From assembly GCA_030615565.1 (NCBI GenBank), contig JAUWZC010000074.1:1-9950 (forward strand): a stretch of DNA of 9,950 nt. Reading direction: 5' to 3'. Positions within the stretch are counted from its first letter, which is position 1, and every line of letters begins with the position of its first letter. This document shows, piece by piece, positions 4,182 through 9,950 of the stretch. Under the pieces are notes generated by a model, which did not search any database, had not been told where the DNA came from, and was given only the letters and a program-made list of their open reading frames with translations. The DNA is from Desulfobacteraceae bacterium (GTDB taxonomy: Bacteria; Desulfobacterota; DSM-4660; Desulfatiglandales; B25-G16). Made by a program: the position numbers and the translations under genes.

Positions 4182-6758
4182 ATGATGCCATTTAAAAAAA
4201 GTATTCCTGGGTGGTCAATCGGCCTGATCCTTACCCTTCTATTTATAACAATGTTCGTCACAGGCCTTGGTGATTTTACAGATGTTATAGAGAAAAAAAC
4301 ATTCGACCTCCGCTCCAGGCTTAGTGCCTCTGGAGAAAGAAATCCAGATATTGAGATAGTGGTTATAGATGATGAGGATTTGGCTGAAATCGGTCGTTTC
4401 CCCTGGCCAAGAAACATCCTTGCCAAGGCAGTACACAATCTTGCAATGGCTGGTGCCAAGGTTATCGCCCTGGATATAATGTTTAATGAGCCAGAGGAGA
4501 GTTTTGGCCTCAAAACGATTAAAGAACTGAAGAAGACATATATTGATCTTGATTTAAAAAATAAAGATTCATCTGCCAAGACATTTTATAAATTATTGAA
4601 TAAGGCAGAGGCTGATCTGGATAATGACACAAAATTAGCTGAGGCATTTAAAAAGGCCGGCAACGTAGTTCTACCTATATATTTTGATACAAGGAGTGCA
4701 GGAAGAGACGATGAGGTTCCTGATTACATAGCCAAAAACTCCTATAAAATTATACATGGTCTAAAGGATGAATGGGCAACAAGCTCCATTATGTGGCTTT
4801 CAAAGATAAAGCCACTTCTTCCTTCCTTTGCTAATTCGGTTGCAGGCATTGGTCATATAAATCTTTTCCCAGATGATGATGGATCCACCAGGACTCAAAT
4901 TCACGCCATTGGCTATTTAGAAAACACATTCGTTCCATCATTTCCTATTGCAATAGTAAAAACCTTCAAGGGATTAGACTACAATCAGATCAGGCTTATC
5001 TTGGGCGAGGAAATCGATATAAAGGTTACCCCATCCAAGACAGTCAAGATTCCAGCAACAGATTTTAACATGCCAACCCTCATTAAATGGAATGAAGGGC
5101 CAGGGGTTGCATTTCATATGACACCATTCAGGAAGGTTTTAAAGAAGGAATTTCAAACAAGCCTCTTCAGAGACAAGATTGTCATCCTGGGTCCCACTGC
5201 CCCGGGAATTGGAGACCGATTTGTTACACCTATCTCTAGTAGTTTACCAGGCGTGGAGATAATAGCCAACTCGGTGTCTAATATCTTAAGAGAAAAATTT
5301 TTTATGCGGCCTCAATGGACCTCATTTCTTGAGCTGGGTATTATCCTTCTTTTCGGGCTCTATATTTCATTTCTCCTGCCCAGGCTGAAGGCCGGTACCG
5401 GTGCCATCATCACGCTAATCCTCCTTCTCTCTTACGGAACAGTGGGAACAATCCTATTTTTTCGCTCAAATATATGGCTTAAGATTACACCTCAACTAGT
5501 TCTTTTGATTCTGGGTTATATCTTAGTTGTTAGCAGAAATTTCTTTATCACCGAAAGGACAAAAGAAAAGGTGGAGGCTGATTCTGTAGAAACAAACAAG
5601 GCCCTTGGTCTTTCTTTCCAACAACAAGGAATGCTTGATCTTGCCTTTGAAAAATTTCGAAAATGCCCTACAGATGAATCAGGGGTTAAGGATCTTTTAT
5701 ACAATCTTGGCCTCGATTATGAAAGGAAAAGGCAGTTTAACAAGTCATTATCAACGTATAATATGATTATTGAAGATGGAAGCGATTTCAAGGACTTGGG
5801 TGAAAGGATACCTAAACTAAAAGGTGCTGAAACTACTATGATCTTTGGTACTAGTGCTGGCCATCCTGGTGACATTGGGACAGCAATAAATGGTCTTGAT
5901 ACTAAACCAACGCTTGGCAGATATGAGATTTCAGGGGAGTTAGGTAGAGGTGCAATGGGGATTGTTTATAAGGGAGAAGATCCCACTATACATAGGACCG
6001 TTGCTATAAAAACCTTACGATTATCCGAATTTGAAGAAGGAGAGCTAACTGATATAAAGGAACGCTTTTTCAGGGAAGCAGAATCAGCAGGCCTGTTAAA
6101 CCACCCTAACATTGTATCTATATACGATGCTGGTGAAGAACACGACTTGGCCTATATAGCCATGGAATACCTACACGGAGAAGATTTAGTAAAATACACA
6201 CATAAAGGAAAGCTCTTCCCCTTGAGGGGTGTGCTTAACATCATAACCCAAGTAGCTGATGCCTTAGATTATGCCCACAAAAACAATGTTGTTCACAGGG
6301 ACGTAAAACCAGCCAATATTATGTTACTCAAAGACACAGACAAGATAAAGGTTACGGATTTTGGCATTGCCAGGATCACATCGTCATCTAAGACAAAAAC
6401 AGGTGTTGTTTTAGGCACACCTTCTTATATGTCTCCTGAACAGGTGGGTGGGAAAAAGCTCGACGGACGTTCAGATATATTCTCTTTAGGTGTAGTTCTT
6501 TTCGAGATGCTAACCGGACAAAAGCCCTTTGTTTCCGACGATATGACTTCACTAATGTTTCAGATTGCCAAAGAAAAACACCCCTCGGTGAGGAAGATTA
6601 ATCCAAAAATTCCACCGATTGTTGAAAAGATAATAGATAAGGCCTTAACTAAGGAAATTAATCAACGTTACCAAAAGGCGAGCTTAATGTCCGAACATCT
6701 CAGAAAGATTATAGACCGAATAGATCAACTGAGAATGAAAAAGGCCTCCAAAGAATAA
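4182..6758 (+). CDS. CHASE2 sensor, TPR-like linker and Ser/Thr protein kinase
   Basis: This is a transmembrane receptor-type eukaryotic-like kinase. A membrane segment (about residues 11-29) is followed by a large extracytoplasmic CHASE2 domain (about 30-380; FDLRSRL near 41-47, IDDEDLAEIGRFPWPR near 62-77, GIGHIN at 222-227). Three membrane segments come next (about 382-400, 406-427, 435-455). A helical region with two TPR-like units spans about 472-535. The Ser/Thr linker contains TKPTLGRYEI. The Hanks kinase domain (581-845) has Gly loop GELGRGAMGIVY (585-596), VAIK Lys610, a likely helix-C Glu632, HRDVKPAN (705-712), DFG (726-728) and SPEQ (751-754), so it looks catalytically complete. 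The activation loop is rich in Ser and Thr, suggesting autophosphorylation. GAGGGGG lies just upstream of tandem ATGs at 4182 and 4185; spacing slightly favours 4185. The signal sensed and the substrates are unknown. Compact spacing places it in the lysC transcript. Confidence 0.95.
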   Translation: MMPFKKSIPGWSIGLILTLLFITMFVTGLGDFTDVIEKKTFDLRSRLSASGERNPDIEIVVIDDEDLAEIGRFPWPRNILAKAVHNLAMAGAKVIALDIMFNEPEESFGLKTIKELKKTYIDLDLKNKDSSAKTFYKLLNKAEADLDNDTKLAEAFKKAGNVVLPIYFDTRSAGRDDEVPDYIAKNSYKIIHGLKDEWATSSIMWLSKIKPLLPSFANSVAGIGHINLFPDDDGSTRTQIHAIGYLENTFVPSFPIAIVKTFKGLDYNQIRLILGEEIDIKVTPSKTVKIPATDFNMPTLIKWNEGPGVAFHMTPFRKVLKKEFQTSLFRDKIVILGPTAPGIGDRFVTPISSSLPGVEIIANSVSNILREKFFMRPQWTSFLELGIILLFGLYISFLLPRLKAGTGAIITLILLLSYGTVGTILFFRSNIWLKITPQLVLLILGYILVVSRNFFITERTKEKVEADSVETNKALGLSFQQQGMLDLAFEKFRKCPTDESGVKDLLYNLGLDYERKRQFNKSLSTYNMIIEDGSDFKDLGERIPKLKGAETTMIFGTSAGHPGDIGTAINGLDTKPTLGRYEISGELGRGAMGIVYKGEDPTIHRTVAIKTLRLSEFEEGELTDIKERFFREAESAGLLNHPNIVSIYDAGEEHDLAYIAMEYLHGEDLVKYTHKGKLFPLRGVLNIITQVADALDYAHKNNVVHRDVKPANIMLLKDTDKIKVTDFGIARITSSSKTKTGVVLGTPSYMSPEQVGGKKLDGRSDIFSLGVVLFEMLTGQKPFVSDDMTSLMFQIAKEKHPSVRKINPKIPPIVEKIIDKALTKEINQRYQKASLMSEHLRKIIDRIDQLRMKKASKE

Positions 6759-6865
6759 TATTAAAGTTATAAGTGTCTAAAGTTTAAAGTTAAAAACTGA
6801 AGGCATAACAACGGCCAACAGACAACTTTGAACTTAGTTGTATAGTAATTTCCTTTTTGGACGCA

Positions 6866-6967
6866 GCCTGCCCTGGCGCGACCTCCTCGGCATATATTGA
6901 AACCTCTGTGGTATCTATTGACTCAGACTATATAGCCTAAACATTGCATGCCAGGTCTGGGCCAGGG
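6866..6967 (+). repeat. Dispersed ~102-bp repeat, copy C
   Basis: It begins GCCTGCCCTGGCGCGAC and ends ATGCCAGGTCTGGGCCAGGG. The length is 102 bp, the same as copy B, and the terminal CCCTGGC (6871-6877) and GCCAGGG (6961-6967) are inverted repeats. Within the variable middle, CTGTGGTAT and ACTCAGACT recur from copy B at shifted positions. ACGCAG occurs just outside both ends (6861-6866 and 6972-6977). It sits between the kinase gene and tsaD, in the same orientation as copy B. Confidence 0.75.
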
Positions 6968-6970
6968 ATG

Positions 6971-7062
6971 AACGCAGATTGTAAAGATTTTTAATGTGCC
7001 TAAGGCGCATAAATATAAAGAGCTAATAGAATAATTATCTGCGGATATTGGCGAAAATCCGC
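6971..7062. repeat. REP-like element with three stems
   Basis: CGCAGAT (6973-6979) pairs with ATCTGCG (7037-7043). Inside it, ATGTGCC (6994-7000) pairs with GGCGCAT (7004-7010) around a TAA loop, with one G-U pair. Beyond it GCGGAT (7041-7046) pairs with ATCCGC (7057-7062), competing with the outer stem for shared bases. The layout (CGCAGAT, inner hairpin, ATCTGCGGAT, ATCCGCG) resembles widespread intergenic palindromic repeats in environmental genomes. It ends 14 bases before the tsaD ATG, so it lies directly in the translation initiation leader if transcribed. Confidence 0.55.
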
Positions 7063-7076
7063 GTCCTAATTTAAAT

Positions 7077-8102
7077 ATGATTATACTTGGAATAGATACC
7101 TCCTGCGATGACACCTGTGCTGCAATAGTAGAAGATGGAAAAAGATTATTATCTAATGTTATTAACTCTCAAGTTATTGTTCATCACAAGTATGGAGGTG
7201 TAGTCCCGGAAATTGCATCAAGAGAACATATTAGAAATATTGTTCCTGTTGTAAGGGAATCACTAAAAAAAGCTGGGCTAAATAATAAAGATATTCATGG
7301 AATAGCAGTTACTGTGGGGCCTGGTCTTGTTGGGGCCCTCTTAGTTGGTATTCATTTCGCCAAAGCCTATAGCTATGCTAACAATACTCCTCTCATAGGA
7401 GTAAATCATTTGGAGGGGCATATCCTATCTATATTCTTAGAAAAGAGGATTCCCCCTTTCCCCTTTGTAGCCCTTACTGTTTCAGGTGGCCATACAAATA
7501 TTTACTATGTCCGGGGTTTTGGGGATTATACTGTGTTGGGTCAAACCCTGGATGATGCCGCAGGTGAGGCGTTCGACAAGGTGGCAAAACTTCTTAAGTT
7601 AGGCTACCCAGGAGGCCCTGTAATAGAAAAACTTACTGCTTCAGGCCGCCCCGATTCGATTAATTTTCCAAGGGCATACCTATCCAAAGACTCTCTTGAC
7701 TTCAGCTTTAGCGGTCTCAAGACTGCTGTTGCGCTTTATGTCAAAAAATGGCACGATCACAAAACAGAAGAAAATAAAATTAAGATAGCAGATATCGCTG
7801 CATCCTTTCAGGCTGCAGTTGTTGATATCCTCATTGATAAGGTAATTACAGCAACAGCTCAGGTTGTAGTAAAGTCAGTCGTACTCGCAGGAGGAGTAGC
7901 CAGAAACAACTATTTACGCAATAAACTACAAAAAACAATGACTAAAAAAGAAATTGATCTATATATCCCAAGTCCGCAACTCTGCACAGACAACGGGGCT
8001 ATGATTGCTGTTGCTGGTTATCACAGGATAATTAAAGGCCAAAGAGATGATCTAACCTTAGATGCCCGATCAAGATTTCCATTAGATCAATTAGATACCT
8101 AA
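7077..8102 (+). CDS. tsaD: tRNA N6-adenosine threonylcarbamoyltransferase TsaD
   Basis: TsaD transfers the threonylcarbamoyl group from threonylcarbamoyl-AMP to A37 of ANN-decoding tRNAs, in complex with TsaB and TsaE. It is an ASKHA-fold metalloenzyme. The N-terminal GIDTSCDDT (5-13) and EIASREH (45-51) match the family. NHLEGH carries the metal ligands His111 and His115, and SGGHT is at 136-140. DDAAGEAFDKVAK (159-171), FSGLKTA (211-217) and CTDNGAMIA (303-311, with ligand Asp306) complete the set. The 341-residue length is standard. The ATG at 7077 places the conserved GIDTS motif at the usual position; no Shine-Dalgarno sequence is visible. tsaE is encoded in the same window, while tsaB and tsaC are not. 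Confidence 0.97.
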   Translation: MIILGIDTSCDDTCAAIVEDGKRLLSNVINSQVIVHHKYGGVVPEIASREHIRNIVPVVRESLKKAGLNNKDIHGIAVTVGPGLVGALLVGIHFAKAYSYANNTPLIGVNHLEGHILSIFLEKRIPPFPFVALTVSGGHTNIYYVRGFGDYTVLGQTLDDAAGEAFDKVAKLLKLGYPGGPVIEKLTASGRPDSINFPRAYLSKDSLDFSFSGLKTAVALYVKKWHDHKTEENKIKIADIAASFQAAVVDILIDKVITATAQVVVKSVVLAGGVARNNYLRNKLQKTMTKKEIDLYIPSPQLCTDNGAMIAVAGYHRIIKGQRDDLTLDARSRFPLDQLDT

Positions 8103-8172
8103 CTGGTATGTCCCTACTTGGTCTGGCAATAAATTGCTCCTTACCTGCCTTTCTCTTGAGTTTCCTGTATTT

Positions 8173-8277
8173 GCCAGCCTTATGGAGTAATCTTTTTTCT
8201 CTTGCAGGATAAGACTTTAAAACTTATTATCTTTTACCTGCTTCATTGCAAGTAACTTTTTACTCCATAGGGCTTGC
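8173..8277. repeat. 105-bp imperfect palindrome between tsaD and the DUF2062 gene
   Basis: The 18-base outer arms at 8173-8190 and 8260-8277 pair at 16 positions, plus one G-T wobble and one mismatch; the core is TATGGAGTAA/TTACTCCATA. Two inner stems nest inside: CTTGCA (8201-8206) with TGCAAG (8247-8252), and ATAAG (8209-8213) with CTTAT (8223-8227). It contains no open frame. It starts 70 bp after tsaD and ends 77 bp before the next gene. It could be a MITE-like element or a folded transcript; no T-tract follows the arm, so it is not an ordinary terminator. Confidence 0.7.
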
Positions 8278-8288
8278 CCTGTTAAATT

Positions 8289-8312
8289 CCCGCACAAGAC
8301 TTGGCGAGCGGG
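8289..8312. repeat. GC-rich hairpin before the DUF2062 gene
   Basis: CCCGC (8289-8293) pairs with GCGGG (8308-8312). As an alternative, GGGCAGGC (8310-8317) can pair with GCTTGCCC (8272-8279), allowing one G-T. The two foldings exclude each other, and the second also overlaps the end of the neighbouring 105-bp palindrome. The GC-rich CGGGCAGGC resembles the boxes in the acpS leader. Confidence 0.45.
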
Positions 8313-8354
8313 CAGGCAACAAACAAAAGAAACAATAGCAAAGAATGACCAAAA

Positions 8355-8852
8355 ATGCGTTTTAACCGTCAGTTCCGATATATATATCTTAGGCTTATTC
8401 GGCTCAGAGGTCATCCTCATGAATTAGCCTTAGGCATGGCCTTTGGTATATTTATAGGTATGACACCAACTATCCCCTTTCACACAATCGTTGCAATAGC
8501 ATTGGCCTTAACCTTTAAGGCAAGTAAGATAACAGCAGCGGTTGGAACCTGGATATGTAATCCCTTAACTGTATATCTTGTTTACAAATATTGTTATGAA
8601 ATAGGGTCATTTATCCTGGGATTTGATCATAACGCAAAGTTCCTGGAGCCAATGGTGGAAGCAATTAATCATGGAGAGTTTTTTAATGTAGTAACTACAA
8701 TTTTGGGTAGTGGCGGAATGGTAGTCGCAGCCTTCCTCTTAGGAGGTATTGTATTAGGCATTTTGTTTGCAGTACCTTCATATTTTATCTTCTTCTATTT
8801 TTTTAAGACCTTTATTTCATGGTGCAAATCAAGAAAGTTAATCAAGGCCTGA
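8355..8852 (+). CDS. DUF2062 integral membrane protein
   Basis: This is a 165-residue membrane protein of the DUF2062 family, whose biochemical function is not established. The family signature is visible: a basic N-terminus with RGHPHELALGMAFGIFIGMTPTIPFH (residues 18-43) and NPLT (69-72). Hydrophobic segments lie at about 24-52, 58-80 and 121-150, and the C-terminus is basic. The ATG at 8355 gives the usual N-terminus; only a poor ribosome site is present. Its 3' end overlaps rsmA by 34 bp in a different frame, suggesting translational coupling. It is probably an inner-membrane protein; nothing in the sequence indicates a substrate. Confidence 0.88.
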   Translation: MRFNRQFRYIYLRLIRLRGHPHELALGMAFGIFIGMTPTIPFHTIVAIALALTFKASKITAAVGTWICNPLTVYLVYKYCYEIGSFILGFDHNAKFLEPMVEAINHGEFFNVVTTILGSGGMVVAAFLLGGIVLGILFAVPSYFIFFYFFKTFISWCKSRKLIKA

Positions 8853-9703
8853 TAGTATCTAAGGCCTTGTTAAGTAAATCAGGGATCAGGCCCAGAAAAA
8901 GGCTTGGGCAAAACTTTTTGGAAGATCCTGCTATAATTGAAAAAATCATTACCCATGCACGATTTGATAAAAACGATGTAGTTGTAGAAATAGGCTCGGG
9001 TTTAGGTGCATTAACGATCCCAATCATCTCCAACATTTATCATTTGGTGGCTATAGAGAAAGATCCATTATTGATAACTATATTAAAAGAAAGGCTGTCA
9101 CTGAAAGAGAAGGAAAAGATAACATTTATTTCCGGGGATGTCCTGAAATTAGATTTTAAAGAGATCTATGATAAATTTAAACAAAAGCTCCAAATAGTAG
9201 GCAATCTTCCCTATAATATCTCATCTCCATTCTTGGAAAAGCTTATAATAAATCGAAATTATATCAAAAATGCGATCCTCATGTTTCAATACGAATTTGC
9301 ACAACGTTTGACTGCTACGCCAAAGAGAAAGGAATACGGTGCCCTGAGTGTTATAAGCCAATACTATGCCCAGATATCCCCCCTTCTCAAGATTAAAAGG
9401 GATGCCTTTTATCCAAAACCAAAGGTTGATTCTATGGTTTTGGAGATTGATTTTAAGAAACCACATCCATTTCAGGCGAAAAACGAGGTGACTTTTCGTA
9501 AGACTGTCAAGGCAGCATTTAGCTACCGAAGAAAGACAATCCTTAACTCTCTTGAAAGGGGAATGGTGTCTGCATCCAGGGAAATGATAGCAAAGGCCTT
9601 AACAAAATGCCTCATTGACCCAAAAAGAAGGGCTGAGACCCTCACCATAGATGAATACATACATTTGAGTTCTGTCTTAATGCCAGATAAGACAATCCCT
9701 TGA
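8819..9703 (+). CDS. rsmA: 16S rRNA (adenine1518-N6/adenine1519-N6)-dimethyltransferase
   Basis: RsmA (KsgA) dimethylates two adjacent adenines in the 3'-terminal helix of 16S rRNA using S-adenosylmethionine, a late step in small-subunit assembly. KRLGQNFL (27-34), the SAM-binding EIGSGLGALT (57-66), the acidic Glu80, GDV (106-108) and the catalytic NLPYNISSP (129-137) are all present. FYPKPKVDS (197-205) and FSYRRKT (234-240) are also typical. At 294 residues it has the normal length. The ATG at 8819 lies within the DUF2062 gene and has no clear Shine-Dalgarno sequence; the protein would have about 20 residues before the conserved core, so a later start such as the TTG at 8867 is possible. 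Confidence 0.96.
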   Translation: MVQIKKVNQGLIVSKALLSKSGIRPRKRLGQNFLEDPAIIEKIITHARFDKNDVVVEIGSGLGALTIPIISNIYHLVAIEKDPLLITILKERLSLKEKEKITFISGDVLKLDFKEIYDKFKQKLQIVGNLPYNISSPFLEKLIINRNYIKNAILMFQYEFAQRLTATPKRKEYGALSVISQYYAQISPLLKIKRDAFYPKPKVDSMVLEIDFKKPHPFQAKNEVTFRKTVKAAFSYRRKTILNSLERGMVSASREMIAKALTKCLIDPKRRAETLTIDEYIHLSSVLMPDKTIP

Positions 9704-9728
9704 CACATAATAAAGTCAATGTTATTTA
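9700..9728 (+). promoter_or_regulatory. Possible sigma-70 promoter for the deoxynucleoside kinase gene
   Basis: A perfect TTGACA (9700-9705) overlaps the rsmA stop codon. Seventeen bases later TATTTA (9723-9728) stands at the -10 position. The -10 match is weak, only TAT being consensus, so this is tentative. Transcription would begin about 20 bases before the TTG start of the next gene. Confidence 0.35.
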
Positions 9729-9756
9729 GCTTTTGAAATGTTTAAAGGATTAAAAA

Positions 9757-9950
9757 TTGCGTCAAAAAAACTATATAGTTATTGAAGGTCCATTAGGAGT
9801 AGGTAAGACCAGCCTTGCTATGCTGTTGGCTGAAAAGATAAATGGTAAAACCATCTTAGAAGAGACTGAAGGAAATCCTTTTCTTGCAAACTTCTATAAA
9901 GACCCAATAAAATTTGCATTTCAGACACAACTCTTCTTCATACTGAGGCG
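9757..9950 (+). CDS. Deoxynucleoside kinase family protein, partial (5' end only)
   Basis: This gene runs off the right edge; 64 codons are visible. From the TTG at 9757 the product begins MRQKNYIVIEGPLGVGKTS, with the Walker A loop GPLGVGKTS at residues 11-19. It continues with LEETEGNPFLANFYKDP and FAFQTQLFFILRR, the signature stretches of the dNK/deoxyadenosine-deoxyguanosine kinase family. Such enzymes phosphorylate deoxynucleosides for salvage. The start is constrained: an in-frame TAA lies at 9751-9753, and TTG is the only usual start codon before the conserved IEGP. AAAGGA at 9744-9749 provides a Shine-Dalgarno sequence 7 bases upstream. Substrate specificity cannot be read from this fragment. 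Confidence 0.9.
   Translation, partial: MRQKNYIVIEGPLGVGKTSLAMLLAEKINGKTILEETEGNPFLANFYKDPIKFAFQTQLFFILR

Larger units (their letters stand above)
6759..7076. other. Intergenic region of 318 bp holding two repeat elements
   Basis: There is no gene here. Bases 6760-6800 are AT-rich degenerate AAAGTT-type repeats. TAAAGTTATAAGT at 6762-6774 is the reverse complement of 266-278 in the acpS leader, so the flanks of copies A and C also share sequence. ACAACT/AGTTGT form a small hairpin at 6822-6841. Then come copy C and a REP-like element. I see no T-tailed terminator and no convincing promoter. The tsaD start at 7077 follows an AT-rich stretch without a Shine-Dalgarno sequence. Confidence 0.6.

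Noticed and set aside
4085..4579. 164-codon minus-strand open frame opposite the ComEA-like and kinase genes
   Set aside because: It lies antisense to two strongly supported genes and shows no family features.

Overview
This window looks like a low- to mid-GC bacterial chromosome segment. The gene set and order (acpS, tsaE, lysC, a ComEA-like protein, a CHASE2-linked Ser/Thr kinase, tsaD, a DUF2062 membrane protein, rsmA and a deoxynucleoside kinase) fit a Gram-negative lineage. My best guess is Desulfobacterota (the former Deltaproteobacteria), where acpS-tsaE-lysC neighbourhoods and CHASE2/kinase fusions are familiar. The placement rests on recalled gene order and family style, not on a search. 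All genes are on the + strand.

Layout. Positions 1-483 are a gene-poor leader with GC-rich hairpins and copy A of a dispersed repeat. acpS (484-873) follows. Positions 874-1284 have no gene and are packed with nested inverted repeats, including repeat copy B. tsaE (1285-1791), a coiled-coil lipoprotein (1816-2385), lysC (2397-3626), a ComEA-like protein (3607-4167) and a CHASE2-TPR-kinase (4182-6758) form a tight, partly overlapping gene string that is probably one operon. Positions 6759-7076 hold repeat copy C and a REP-like element. tsaD (7077-8102) is followed by a 252-bp gap with a 105-bp imperfect palindrome. A DUF2062 protein (8355-8852) overlaps rsmA (8819-9703), and the window ends inside a deoxynucleoside kinase gene that starts at a TTG (9757).

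How the genes fit together. Most encode housekeeping functions: carrier-protein activation (AcpS), tRNA t6A37 synthesis (TsaE and TsaD), 16S rRNA maturation (RsmA), entry to aspartate-family amino acids (LysC) and deoxynucleoside salvage (dNK). The unusual protein-level items are the envelope-facing ones: the coiled-coil lipoprotein, the SLBB+HhH ComEA-like protein and the CHASE2 receptor kinase, all inside the tsaE-lysC gene string.

The most unusual signal lies outside the genes. A family of roughly 102-bp elements with constant GC-rich ends and variable AT-rich middles occurs once in each of three intergenic gaps. A large inverted repeat around copy B runs into tsaE and supplies its TTG start and first codons. 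No complete defence system, transposase gene, CRISPR array, tRNA or rRNA is visible.
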